Source of the DNA: Saksenaea vasiformis B4078
Lineage: Eukaryota; Mucoromycota; Mucoromycetes; Mucorales; Saksenaeaceae
Reading direction: 5' to 3'
Assembly: GCA_000697055.1 (NCBI GenBank)
Contig: JNDT01002242.1
Location: forward strand, 124,001-188,000
DNA: 64,000 nt
In this document: positions 47,301 through 58,311 of the stretch, piece after piece
Position numbering within the stretch: the stretch's first letter is position 1
Layout: each line of letters opens with the position of its first letter
Position numbers and translations under genes: made by a program
The notes under the pieces: model-generated
The model's input: the letters and a program-made list of their open reading frames with translations, nothing else
Told to the model about the DNA's origin: nothing
Database searches by the model: none

Positions 47301-48319
47301 AACATGTCTTTAGGTCGTTCAGACAGTGGGATACTAATCCGATTATGGAGATGGAACGGAGGTTAGCTGCAACGCCCACTGGGAAAACATTACTCTCGTC
47401 AAATTACAAAGTGCTGATGGATATAGAGAGTCCGGGTTATCTAGTGCGACTGTCTCGCTCCATCTTTCTAATTGTTGAATCTCTGCCTTTTCTCTTTGTT
47501 GGTTAGCTTGCGCCCTTAATTATAGCTATTTGCCTGCATAAGGTAGTTGAGACATGATTCTCGTAGTTCCCACGTAGTATATCTACCCACCAGGTTCTTC
47601 GGCACCTGATGCACCACAAATCAAGCGGATCTGCTCTATCATATGCCTAGACCTCAAGATCAGTATGGTCTCTGCTGCCAAACATTAACACCTGACGAAG
47701 ACCTGACTCTTGAATTACTTTTATTTGAAGAAAGGCGGCCGTTCTAGCGAAATACAGCAAATGCATTTGCAAGACAGTCATTTAAGTTGTATATCATCGA
47801 GCTGTGCGGTCTATAGTCATTTAGATCCACAGATGAATTTTTTAACTATGAAACTAGGTGCTTTTTTTTTTTTTACTATGCTATAAATAATATGCTCGCT
47901 AAACCTTACTTTGAAGCTAGTGTGTGTCCTTGCGTGGTCCAAATAAATTGAGATTTTTGATAATGCTCTTGGTTACGGCTCGATCTTCGTCTAGACTTGA
48001 TCAGTAACGTGCTTTATGGCTACACGTTCCCTGTAGAGGTAACAATTGATGTCATTCAGCTAGCGTTAAGCGATCTTCCGCGTATTTCCTGGTGGGTATC
48101 CTCATTAGATCATTAGACCACACTTTCCCATAAATATTTCCATTGATCATTCATTATAAACTCCTAATGTGATCTTTGACGAATTCTTCTCTCCGCACAT
48201 CGTATTGATGTTTATATTATGCTTCTTCATTATGGCTTCTGCTACTTGAATAATTGGGATCATATTTTCTTTGCATTTCTACAGATTACACTATCTAAAG
48301 TACCGTAGTCTAGTTACTA
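44306..48319. other. no gene resolved
   Basis: Four kb of short frames between the first secreted gene and the duplicated units. A 97-residue frame at 46688-46981 has no recognisable features and an overlapping frame on the other strand. Probably non-coding or decayed. Confidence 0.45.
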
Positions 48320-48581
48320 GCGCGTCAAATGAGGAAAACAAAGAACGCAAATAGTGCAAGCGTTCATAGTACGCACGAGAACAGACATGTTTCTTAGTCA
48401 CACGATAATATCTGATCTGAAACGGTAAAATGTACCATAAGCATTCAGTTTCATAGTACTTCTGGCCACAAAGTTACGTACAATATTGCAAACCAAGTGG
48501 CAATCGGAGTTGAAGTTTTTAATGGACGTCGCTTGTGTAACTGCGCGGAAATCATGTATCGTAGATTGCCGTCAATAATGA

Positions 48582-48917
48582 TCAAAAACGGCAATATTTA
48601 TTTTTCCTTTTAGTCTGGTGGCGTAAACGAAATTGCCCAAAAATTGCATTTGGGTAAACTTGCCAGGCGCTTGGATAACAATAGTTGACAACAGAACGCG
48701 TTCGACGTGCCACCAAGGCGTACCTCTTGTCTTTCAGCGAAACTACATTGGCGTTATTAGAAGCAGAATATTGACGATCCAAAACATCAATATGTCTCGA
48801 GATCGATCTATTGCTTACCTTGATGTCCACCTCAGTCACTTCTAGTTCTGATTTTGAACGAGAAAAGGTCGCGATAACCGTGGGGCAAATAAGATACTTC
48901 ATTGGACTGGTGGACAA
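48582..48917 (-). CDS. possible ORF inside repeat A1, unknown
   Basis: 111-residue open frame on the minus strand, divergent from the 49271 peptide gene. The repeat copy at 52359-52556 keeps part of the same reading frame (LDRQYSASNNANVVSLKDKR versus MDRRYSAPNNPNVVSLKVER) but has a frameshift and an in-frame stop upstream. No domain is recognised. Coding status is uncertain. Confidence 0.3.
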   Translation of the reverse strand: MSTSPMKYLICPTVIATFSRSKSELEVTEVDIKVSNRSISRHIDVLDRQYSASNNANVVSLKDKRYALVARRTRSVVNYCYPSAWQVYPNAIFGQFRLRHQTKRKNKYCRF

Positions 48918-49153
48918 GGAATAAAATGCGAACAGCGCGCTATACCCTCTATGTATTTCAACTGATATTCTTCCTCTTCTTTTTTTTTTTTTAGAAATGA
49001 CGCTAATAAAACCTTGATAAATGCGGAACCGTTATGATCAGACATAAAGAAAACGACGCACAAGATTGCGTTGTGTTCAAAGCGGTTACAATTGCACTAT
49101 ACGGATATTACCGTGTCTACAAGTAGTATAGCATTCGTGGCCGATATATTGTT

Positions 49154-49213
49154 CCAAGTCTGGAGAAAACTATACGTAAACGTTAATCCGATTATTATTT
49201 CGTAGAGTATAAG
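49154..49213 (+). promoter_or_regulatory. shared family promoter block plus TATA box
   Basis: CCAAGTCTGGAGAAAACTAT then ACGTAAACG at 49154-49182, followed by TATAAG at 49208, 63 bp before the ATG. The same arrangement precedes the duplicate gene (52931 and 52985) and, in inverted orientation, the 43645 gene. Confidence 0.55.
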
Positions 49214-49270
49214 AAGGCAGAGGTCTCCCATGTATTCTTCTCACTATCAACCAATTCCTTGTTTACAACC

Positions 49271-49447
49271 ATGCGATTTACTCTATTGGCTTTTACCGTT
49301 GCTGCCTTCTTTGCTGCTACTGCCCTTGGTGCTGGCACACCTACTCCGGTTGACGAAGCAGACAAGACCAGACCTGAAGACAAGATCTACACTTATCCCG
49401 CTGGATGCGAAAAGATGGCAAATGGCCACGTCCTCTGCAATAACTAG
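49271..49447 (+). CDS. secreted single-module C-x9-C peptide, copy 1
   Basis: 58 residues, intronless. Leader MRFTLLAFTVAAFFAATALG, an acidic/charged linker (TPVDEADKTRPEDK), then one module YTYPAGCEKMANGHVLC and two terminal Asn. The mature peptide would be about 36-38 residues with a single predicted disulfide. The DNA from the promoter through the 3' UTR appears identical to the copy at 53048. Function unknown. The shared leader, module and promoter block tie it to the neighbouring family members. Confidence 0.85.
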   Translation: MRFTLLAFTVAAFFAATALGAGTPTPVDEADKTRPEDKIYTYPAGCEKMANGHVLCNN

Positions 49448-49619
49448 GCTTTGAAGAGGAAGACCTCCAAACACAAAAGCTTACAAAGTCGATGGATGTC
49501 ACTATTCTTTTGGAGATGCAACTATCTGCTAAAGCTTCTTTGAACTTTTAAGAGCTTTTATTTAAAGAGAAAGAATAAACTGATTATCGGCCATCATCAA
49601 CCATATATTTTTACTGAAC

Positions 49620-50058
49620 GAGTGTTTCCTCTGGTTGCTATGATGTGTATTTACATTAATTCGTATGTCTTAAGTGTTACCCGGTGTGTATCAATATTTC
49701 GGGTCTTCTTCCGCATGTCTCTGCAGTTCTCTGTTATTTTGACCAGCGCAATGCTGCAATTTATGGAAAAGCGTAATTTCTCAAGATTGACAATGAATAA
49801 AGTACCTCGCTTATATAATTCACTTGTCAACAATAGCCATTGTGATGGACTATGTATTTCTGCGTATTTCTAAGCATTTCCCGTTTACACTGGCAGATAA
49901 TTTCGGGAAGAATGCTTGAAATCGGTAACCCATGCAGCTCTCTGCATCTCTCTGAATTTATCGGTCAATTTTTTCTCATAGTGATCTCATAGAGTATTAA
50001 AAGGTAAAATTCTCTACCCGTATTCTTCTCGCTATGTCCCAGTTTCTAATTTCCAACC
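49620..50058. other. spacer between peptide units, with TATA-like box
   Basis: About 0.44 kb with an 83-residue shadow-like frame and no gene support. TATTAAAA at 49995 lies 64 bp upstream of the next peptide gene and is its likely TATA box. Confidence 0.5.
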
Positions 50059-50235
50059 ATGCGATTTACTCTATTGATCTTCACCATTGCTGTCTGCTTT
50101 GCTTCTACTGCCTTGACTGCTCCGGTTAACAAAGATTCCAAGGTCGAAACCAAAGGAAAAATTAACAGTGGAATGAAGCCTGCACCCACCGGATGCCTTA
50201 GAACGGACAAAGGCGTGGTCATTTGCCCCCACTAA
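50059..50235 (+). CDS. secreted single-module C-x9-C peptide, diverged paralogue
   Basis: 58 residues, intronless, same length as its neighbours. Leader MRFTLLIFTIAVCFASTALT, linker rich in Lys (KDSKVETKGKINSG), module APTGCLRTDKGVVIC, ending PH. Keeps the C-x9-C spacing with Gly at the sixth spacer position but has lost the His after it. Too short for most automatic gene callers. The 3' UTR resembles those of 49271 and 53048 (ATCTGCTAAAGAAGTCTTTG), showing common descent. Confidence 0.8.
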   Translation: MRFTLLIFTIAVCFASTALTAPVNKDSKVETKGKINSGMKPAPTGCLRTDKGVVICPH

Positions 50236-50269
50236 GTGTTCGAAGAGCGATGAACATCACAGCTCTTCT

Positions 50270-51175
50270 GAAAAGCAATTATCTGCTAAAGAAGTCTTTG
50301 AACTTTAAGAGTTTTCATTTTGAAATAAAGAATAGGCTGACTATCGGCTATCGTCAACCATATCTTTCACTGAACTAGTGTTCCCTTTGCTTGTAAGCAA
50401 CTAGTTGCACAGAAAATTATCCCTAAAATAAGCGGAGTAGATTGCTTGCACTTGACTATCTATAGTGCCGGGTTCAAAGAGCCAGGTGTGGACTTCATAG
50501 CTGCTGTTTAGTGTGGCGTTTTCCTCACTTACCTCCTGCGCTCGCCGATTGAAAAACGGGAGAAATGCCAAAGCTCATGTTTACTCACCTCATACTTGCG
50601 ACTTTACCAGTGAACTTTCAAGACTAAACTCACCGGAACCATCACACTATGATTTCTATTCGACACTCTGTATCTATATGAGCGTTACGCCGATGTTTTG
50701 CTTATTTTATTTCCATTGTTGGCTGATACGACTGTACACCAACTGAACCCGTTATACTTAAATCCATCGTACATTTACCGTGTGTATAGCGTACGAGCTA
50801 CAACAATTATAGTTGATGTGCGCCCTGCAGTCTACTTCTAGATCGCAAGAAGTCGGACAATCCGTCCCCAATGAACAGGATATTACAGCCTTTGTAGAAG
50901 GTGAGTTCATACAAGATTAGAGGTAGCGATATAGCCTCAACAACCCGAAGTGGGTTCCCGATCGGGAAGGTAATGGAAGGGACTGATCGACAAAGAGATT
51001 TCTATCTAGTTGGATTGATAAAAATAAAGCGGAATAACAGCACGAACTCGAGCTTCATCAAAGATCCATTTCTATGTATAGTTCAGGGTTTGAAGATGCT
51101 CAAAACCCAGCAAAGACTGCAGATTTACTAGACTTCGTCAATTAGTCCCCGCCGGTGAGCTTAAAGGATACGAGA
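50270..51175. repeat. diverged repeat copy D1
   Basis: About 0.9 kb downstream of the 50059 gene that aligns, with many differences, to 53290..54240 downstream of the 53048 gene. Shared landmarks include GACTATCTATAG, GCGTTTTCCTCACTTA-type text and GAGCTTAAAG near the right end. No gene is supported in it. Confidence 0.65.
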
Positions 51176-52089
51176 CGATTCCCGAAAACCCGCGTTTCTG
51201 TGTTCTCTCCCGGGTGACACTCCATCAGACAAACTACATTACTGGATAACAAAGGCAAATGCTTAGATTTCATCTATACCACATCTAATAGTTCATTGAT
51301 CACGTTTGACAATTGTTACACAGACCGATATGCCTTGCTTCGTTTTGATTATCAATGCAATCTTAAGGAAACGAAGTAGCTATAGATAAATAGAAACTAC
51401 TAATGGCCTAATTTGTATTAAATTTGCATATTTCCTAGCTGGCACCAGCGGCAATAAGGTGCAGTGGGCGCGCGTCAAATGTATATACTCTACTCTTGGT
51501 GAGGAGAAAAGTCGATGAAGCATCGGACAAATATTTCCTCTATATCAGAACAAATCATTATCCTCCAAATCAAGCACATTCTACAGGACCACAAACTTTC
51601 GATGAAGTTCTCATTGCACTACGCCCACAACTGGACCATGAACCCATTCACAGTGCTGGTGACTGCAAACAAATCCGATCTTGTGCCGTTTCTCAACACG
51701 CCTCGCCTAAAACCATACGATCCATGATTCATTTCTACCGCGAATATCCATCATTCTCTTAATGCCCAGGAAAAGACGCTCTCTTTCTTAGTCCCTGCCG
51801 AAGCACTCAAGGTGTATATTCAAACATGTTGGATCCCTATGACTCACACTCGGCGCAGCTGTTTTATCCGTTGGTGTATAGAATGGATACCTGGGAGTCC
51901 AATACACAGTTGCTTAGCCCTTATCTGAAGTTCTGAATAGACTACCGAAGACGCAAGCAGGATATAAACGATACAGGTCTATCGAATCATAATATGCCCA
52001 CTCTTAGACGCCCTTCTTCTAGACCTGAACAATCTTTTACATCCAGATGGCGATCTCTCTGCCGCTGTTCCCTCAACTCTAGCCACCAA
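51176..52089. other. no gene resolved
   Basis: Contains overlapping frames of 70-88 residues at 51496-51762, probably a decayed element. No recognisable domain. Confidence 0.4.
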
Positions 52090-52930
52090 CACGTCAGATG
52101 AGGGAAATAAAGAGCACAAAAAACGCTAGCGTCCAGCACTACCATCCGAAAGACGCACGAGGACAGACGTGATACTTTTTCACACGGTAATATCTAACCT
52201 GAAAGGGTGGAATGTACCATAAGTATTCGGTTTCAGAGAGCTTCTGGCCACAGGATTTCCTGCAATCCCATAAGCCAAGCGGTAATCGGAGTTAAAATTT
52301 TCAATAGACTTTTGTCGTGTCACTGCGCGGAGATCGTTGCCGTCAACGATGATCAAAATCAGTAATGTATATTTCTACTTTGGTCTGCTGTCGCAGACGA
52401 AGTGTCCCAAAAAAAAAATGCATTTGGGTATACTTGGTCAGACATTTCGATAAAAGCAGTTACAGCAGAACGTATTTGACGTGCCACCAAGACGTGTCTC
52501 TCAACTTTCAGCGAAACCACATTGGGGTTATTAGGAGCAGAATATCGACGATCCAAAACATCAGTATGTCTGTCGGATTGATCTATTGCTCGCCCTCCGT
52601 GTCTACTTCAGTCGCTCCCAGTTGTGATTTTGAACGAGAAAATGTCGCGATAATCACGACACAAACAAAACTCCTCTCCGAATCGGTAGTCAAGGAATAA
52701 AATGCGAACAGCGTGCTATACACGCTCTATGCGTTTCAACTGATATTCCTTTTTTTTTCTTTTTTTTTTAGAAATGGCGCTAATGAAACCTTGATAAGTG
52801 CGGAACCGTTACGACCAGACATAAAGAAAACGACGCACAAGATTGCGTTGTGTTCAAAGCGGTTACAATTGCACTATACGAATATTACCGTGTCTACAAG
52901 AAGTATAGCATTCGTGGGCGACATACTGTT

Positions 52931-52990
52931 CCAAGTCTGGAGAAAACTATACGTAAAAGTTAATCCGATTGTTATTTCGTAGAGTATAAG
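52931..52990 (+). promoter_or_regulatory. shared family promoter block plus TATA box
   Basis: CCAAGTCTGGAGAAAACTAT then ACGTAAAAG at 52931-52958 and TATAAG at 52985, 63 bp before the 53048 ATG. Confidence 0.55.
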
Positions 52991-53047
52991 AAGGCAGAGG
53001 TCTCCCATGTATTCTTCTCACTATCAACCAATTCCTTGTTTACAACC

Positions 53048-53224
53048 ATGCGATTTACTCTATTGGCTTTTACCGTTGCTGCCTTCTTTGCTGCTACTGC
53101 CCTTGGTGCTGGCACACCTACTCCGGTTGACGAAGCAGACAAGACCAGACCTGAAGACAAGATCTACACTTATCCCGCTGGATGCGAAAAGATGGCAAAT
53201 GGCCACGTCCTCTGCAATAACTAG
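53048..53224 (+). CDS. secreted single-module C-x9-C peptide, copy 2
   Basis: Same 58-residue protein as 49271..49447, with the module YPAGCEKMANGHVLC. I found no nucleotide difference in coding sequence, 5' leader or 3' UTR. Both copies have complete promoters and start and stop codons, so both should be functional. Identity against diverged flanks points to recent gene conversion or selection. Confidence 0.85.
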   Translation: MRFTLLAFTVAAFFAATALGAGTPTPVDEADKTRPEDKIYTYPAGCEKMANGHVLCNN

Positions 53225-53289
53225 GCTTTGAAGAGGAAGACCTCCAAACACAAAAGCTTACAAAGTCGATGGATGTCACTATTCTTTTG

Positions 53290-54240
53290 GAGATGCAACT
53301 ATCTGCTAAAGCTTCTTTGAACTTTTAAGAGCTTTTATTTAAAGAGAAAGAATAAACTTATTATTTGGCTATCACCAACCATATACTTTTACGGAACGAG
53401 TAGCTCCTTTGGTTGCTAGAAATTATTGGGCATATAATCATTCCTAGGTAACCAGAGTAAATTGCCTATGCTGACTATCTATAGCACCAAGTTCAACGCG
53501 TTAGATATGGATTCAGTAACTGCTACGTAGGGCGTTGTTTTCCTCACTTATCTCTAATGATCGGCGATTAAAGCATAGGAGCAATGCTGGAGCTATTATT
53601 ACTCCCACCATACCCGTCACCCTACGGGTGGTTTTTCAAGCCTAGACGCGCAGGAACCATCACACTCGTGTGATTTTATTTACCACTCTTGGTCTCATAT
53701 AAAGGTTACACACAGGTATCATGGTTATTTTCCTTACATTGTTGACCGATGCAGCTGTAGCGCCAACAAGTGGACCCGTTCTACTTTAATACGTCGTACA
53801 TTTACTGTGCATATAACGAACGAACTACGGTAATTATGCTTGAACGAAGGCATCTGCCACAGTCTGCTATGTCCCATGAAGTCGAACAAGTCATCCTCAA
53901 AGAACAGGCTATCAAGGTTTTTGTAGAAGACGAGCTCATACAAACTTAGAGATAGCGATACAGCCTCAATAAGGCGAAGTTGGGTGGGAAGCTGGCTCCG
54001 AGCGGGAAGGCAAGAGAAGAGATTGACAGACAAAGAGATATCTATCTAGTTGGTGGATTGATTAAAATAAATCGAGGTATCAGCAAGGTAATCGGACTTT
54101 GTTAAGCAATCCATGTCTATGTATAACTTAGGACTTGAAGATGTTCAAAATCTAGCAAATGTGTGTATCTCTTTGATCCTATCAATGATTGCTCGTCGAT
54201 GAGCTTAAAGAGTATGAGACGATGTCCTTTGTTGTTAGAT
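53290..54240. repeat. diverged repeat copy D2
   Basis: Counterpart of 50270..51175, following the second identical peptide gene. No gene is supported in it. Confidence 0.6.
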
Positions 54241-54655
54241 CTCTGCGACAATGTACCTAGAAACAACGGTTACTCGTTTACGCCTTGAAAACAAGAGGGA
54301 TTAGACCAATACAGAAGTATACAGTCGTGATAATATGGAATTGTGAATGGCAAAGGTTAAAATGCATTAGGACCAAAGAATTGACGTGAAATTATGGATT
54401 ATTGCAGGAAAGTACCTTTCTACCTCGAGCCGCACAGAGATAATCGCTCGTCTCCAAAATGGCGGTAGTGCAACTTAGCAGCTTTGATAATACCCAGTTG
54501 CTGAAATCGATAGTAATAACAAGTTTGATGATAGAAGAAAGTAACCGATAATATTTTGTTATTTTTTTTATTTTATGTAAGTTTCTCTGGCATTTATAGA
54601 GCCGTTTGGGCATCCACGTTGACCTCCAGGCAAGGCTCATCATTCATATTTGTAT

Positions 54656-55078
54656 CTACTGGTTTTCCTCTTCAACACTTCTCTCACAGACGAGGCGACC
54701 ACCACCAATCACTTGGCACCCATCAGGAATGTGATAGTACTTGTCTTCGGTTTCAACACTTCTCTCACAAACGAGGCGACCACCACCAATCACTTGGCAT
54801 CCATCAGGAATGTGATAGTATTTGTCTTCGGTTTCAACACTTCGTTCGCACATAACATGCCCGCCAGGCATCACTCGGCAGCCAGGAGGCAAGTGGTACT
54901 TAATTTCAGGTTCAACACTTCTTTCACACATAACATGACCGCCAGGCATCACTCGGCAACCGGGAGGCAAGTGGAATTTGTTCTCGATCTCGATCTTGGC
55001 ATCTTCATTAACTGGGGCAGCCAAGGAGGTGGCGGCAAAGCAGGTAGCAGCGGTAAGAGTCAGAAGAGTGAATCGCAT
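54656..55078 (-). CDS. secreted cysteine-module protein, four C-x9-C modules
   Basis: Intronless, 140 residues. Leader MRFTLLTLTAATCFAATSLA followed by APVNEDAKIEIENK and four tandem modules of 26-27 residues. Two are of the type HLPPGCRVMPGGHVMC and two of the type HIPDGCQVIGGGRLVC, linked by ERSVE(T/P)E spacers. The last two units repeat over 81 nt almost without change, showing recent internal duplication. Each module has the family's C-x9-C spacing. The protein ends ERSVEEENQ just after the fourth module. CTATAAG lies about 60 bp upstream. The arrangement resembles a multi-copy peptide precursor, but no dibasic Kex2 sites separate the units, so a beaded mature protein is equally possible. 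Confidence 0.87.
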   Translation of the reverse strand: MRFTLLTLTAATCFAATSLAAPVNEDAKIEIENKFHLPPGCRVMPGGHVMCERSVEPEIKYHLPPGCRVMPGGHVMCERSVETEDKYYHIPDGCQVIGGGRLVCERSVETEDKYYHIPDGCQVIGGGRLVCERSVEEENQ

Positions 55079-55133
55079 GGCTTAAAACGAGAACTAAGTG
55101 TAGAATTCAGGAGACGCGCGCCGTCGTTGCCTA

Positions 55134-55194
55134 CTTATAGGATTTGCAAGTAGACATTCATTTATCGTATTCTGCATTTTTTGCCAAATCTGGG
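55134..55194 (-). promoter_or_regulatory. promoter of the four-module gene
   Basis: TATA-like CTATAAG at 55134-55140 (minus strand). Upstream at 55161-55194 lies CCCAGATTTGGCAAAAAATG, a weaker match to the family block at 44277, 49154 and 52931. Confidence 0.4.
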
Positions 55195-58100
55195 ATGCAT
55201 GTCTCTCAAGGTTTGTGTGTAACCTCACTTTGCTCCAATTCCGGGTTATGGGGATCTGCTATCTAAATGTCAGTCGATGTTTCCATACATTTACAAGTAT
55301 TGTAGAGATTTCGGTTTAACTTCATTATTCTATTGCCAATATAGCATGATGCACCTGGACTATATGCCTTGTAGCTGCGTACATTACAAATATATCGCAC
55401 CGCTCTTCAGACTGAAACTGAAAAAAAAGATATTGGACTGAAACGCGCGTGATGCATTCACGCAGGTCAATAGTAGTACGTTTAAGATCGCAGCTTGTGT
55501 CCCCGCAGTATCAAAATCTGTGTGACGGAAAAAAATACCAGAGGGCTGCTCTTGGCGACATGTAACAACCACTTGTACTTACTATATCCTACATATTACA
55601 CATGACCATACGTCACTTGAAGGTACTTTGAAATGGCCAGTGTGACTCGTTCGTAATGAACAGAGACAGCGGAACGGGTAAATTCTCCAGTTTCCGTTGT
55701 ATCCATTACCTGAAAAGCTAGGCATGGCGTCTGTTCCTGAATCCAAAGACTCTCAGTGGTTCACTACTGGTCACAGGGCTGAGTATGTTGCTTAGTTTGT
55801 GTGGAATTCGGCCTTTCGAGGATCACTGGTGAACGTCAGGAGAGATGCAATGTCCTTCTCTAATTGCAACTATCAGACATCTACTAAAAGTTGAAACTAC
55901 TGAGGATTGATATCAAAAATACGGCCAACTCAATGTATAAAAGATTATGAAAAGTTTGAAAAAGAATGAGGCGAGATGTCAGGGGTCACTGCATATCACA
56001 ACGTCCTAATTCACGAAACTTACCCGGTTCTCCTCTGTCTCACTGAAACTTTCAAGTAATTATTCAATTCTGTGTGTACATTATCTCACGATTCGACATA
56101 TTGTCACTATGCAAGAGTCTTGGGTACTAAAGATATTATAAGTATCTACGCATCCACGATTTTCTGGATCAATTATGTCAATCTCAGTAGAAATGTTAAC
56201 AGTAAGTATCTGATTTACAGGCATACACGGCTGCTCATAGCATCCTATTGTTAAAGCATAAGACAATGAACGTTCAAGTCATCTTATACGATTGCATTGA
56301 TAACAGTTCGAATGAGTGGGAAGACTTAAGGCGATCAAACATGGCCTGCAGTTAATGGGCGGAAATTGTCAGGTAAGCGCATACCGCTTAACTTCCAAAA
56401 AGTCCTGAAGAGTCTTTTTGCCAGTGCGCGCTACGTATATTACACTGGTTATTATCACTTTTTCATCTCAGAGAACCTTTTGCTTCAAAAAGCTTGAGTT
56501 GATTGCCTTTACGCACAAGGTAATAAGTCCATTAATGCTATGTATCTTCCGCACAGTACCACACTTGGCACATATTTGAACTTTAATCCCGATTGCAGTC
56601 TGAGTTAAAGGGTTGTACAAAGCCCTGTGATCAAAGCACTTTAAACAACCTGAGCATGATATGTTGACCATTCGGAGGTTTTAAACAACTATGTGGATAC
56701 TCGACGGCCTTAGACTGCCGTATCATGGCGTCATGATGTTCAATGCTTGTGAAATTGTGCATTTCCGTCTTTCTCTTACATTGTGTATCGCTGCATGGTG
56801 ATCTATGTTAGGTGTTGTGCTAGTGAAGTAAGATTTTCAGCATGTGCCACTGTAATCCGGTGCAACTTTCCCATTTTACACAGCAGCACAAGCTTATTTT
56901 TGTACGACGCTTTGTGTTCAGATAGGGCTTAGTTGTCACGATGCTCTTTAACATTCCCCAGTACAATGCGCGAGAACCACGACGTTGCATTACACAGGTC
57001 ACAGCCGCCCGCTTGAGGATTTGGCGGAGTCACGGGCGGGGTCATGACGCCAAAGGAGAGATTAGGTCTGTCTTATGCGCTTTTGCCTGCTATTCAGGGC
57101 AAGATACCGAGGTACTCCAAAGTCGGTGTCACATCCGCGCTTTTCCCATTCTCTTATTCCACATGGCTTTTCCGATTTCCTTTTGTTCTTCTTCCTATTT
57201 TTTTCCCCCTCCTCCCGCTCCCTTTCTCTCTGCATCCTAGATGCTCTTCCTGAATGCTGTATTGACAAAGGCAAATGTGGAGGATTATAAGGTTTAGCGC
57301 TCCTGAACGTCAAGAGCGTAGAGTGAAAGTTAGCAGGAGATATTGAATAATCGGAAGAAGTTAGCGCGAGACTGTGATAAAGTTCATATTTCTCTTACAG
57401 TCTTCCGTTACATGTTTCTAAAATATGATCGGACATTGACATTGAGACATTTTGCAAGCCAGTAATTGTGAGAATAATAGTTTCATCCAACTATGTCTCG
57501 ATATACCAATGATGCGATTGTATAATTTGTCTATAATTGGTCTAGTGCGGTAGACAATGGTAGCCCTGGTCGATTGGGAAGAAAAACCAAAAATAGAATT
57601 GAGGTTACCGGCGTTCCGAAATGAAGAAGAAGTAGATTTTGCGCTGGGAAGCAGTTTGTATTATGTTAGTCTGAGGAGTAGTCCACACCTGGACAACTTT
57701 ATCATTGTGATGTGATAGCTCGTTGCATCAGTGATGAGTTTCTCAGCCTGCCATCGCAAAGCGTAGAGATGTCTCGAGCCAAGCAACATTCTCTGCTAGA
57801 GGTAGAGGGCCTTTACTTTGAGGTGAATCATTGACGACTTCTTCAGTATCCTGTTGGAAAGCATAGACATGACCCAAGATGAAAGACTCCAACAAAATAA
57901 TGCGTACCTTAGAAACTCCTGAATCAATATTTTATTTATTAGGCTCTCTCTTCTTATAAACATCGCGATAAGTATATCAATTATTTGCAACATATACACG
58001 GTCGTTTTTCATGACTTATTTTCCATCGTTTAGATTGTATGACTTTCGTGTATATAGCAGTATTCATTACCAATTAGGCACATATTGTCATACGCAGCCT

Positions 58101-58311
58101 TGCTCGATTTCTGCAGCAGAGCCTCGCCAGACGTTATATCTCCTCATGCCTGCAGCACCAGTCTCAGGATACTCGCGAGCATCGATGACAGGAGATTTAC
58201 GCTGCAATATGTTCGGCGACAGATTCAAGTAAAAGGATTCAAGCACGTTCAATTCTGACACCAGTTCGTACAAGTTCATACTGGAGGAATATCACTGAGC
58301 TACAGTAACAG
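55195..58311. other. no gene resolved
   Basis: Three kb with short frames only. The plus strand at about 57170-57240 is strongly pyrimidine-rich. No gene supported. Confidence 0.45.

Larger units (their letters stand above)
48320..49600. repeat. direct repeat copy A1 (secreted-peptide unit)
   Basis: Copy 1 of a roughly 1.3 kb duplication whose second copy is 52090..53378. The left part (to about 49000) is visibly diverged, on the order of one difference in five bases. The right part with promoter, gene and 3' UTR (about 49198-49577) appears identical. Confidence 0.85.
52090..53378. repeat. direct repeat copy A2 (secreted-peptide unit)
   Basis: Second copy of 48320..49600, about 3.77 kb downstream in the same orientation. 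Left part diverged, right part with the peptide gene apparently identical. Confidence 0.85.

Noticed and set aside
48824..48834. GTAAGC intron inside the 48582-48917 frame
   Set aside because: Splicing it to the TGTAG acceptor gives an immediate stop, whereas the unspliced frame stays open.
53972..54033. Minus-strand 99-codon frame at 53734-54033 as a gene
   Set aside because: It lies in diverged repeat D2, the frame is not kept in D1, and it shows no protein features.
54556..55153. Plus-strand open frames of 99 and 167 codons
   Set aside because: They are antisense shadows of the four-module secreted protein, caused by its repeats.
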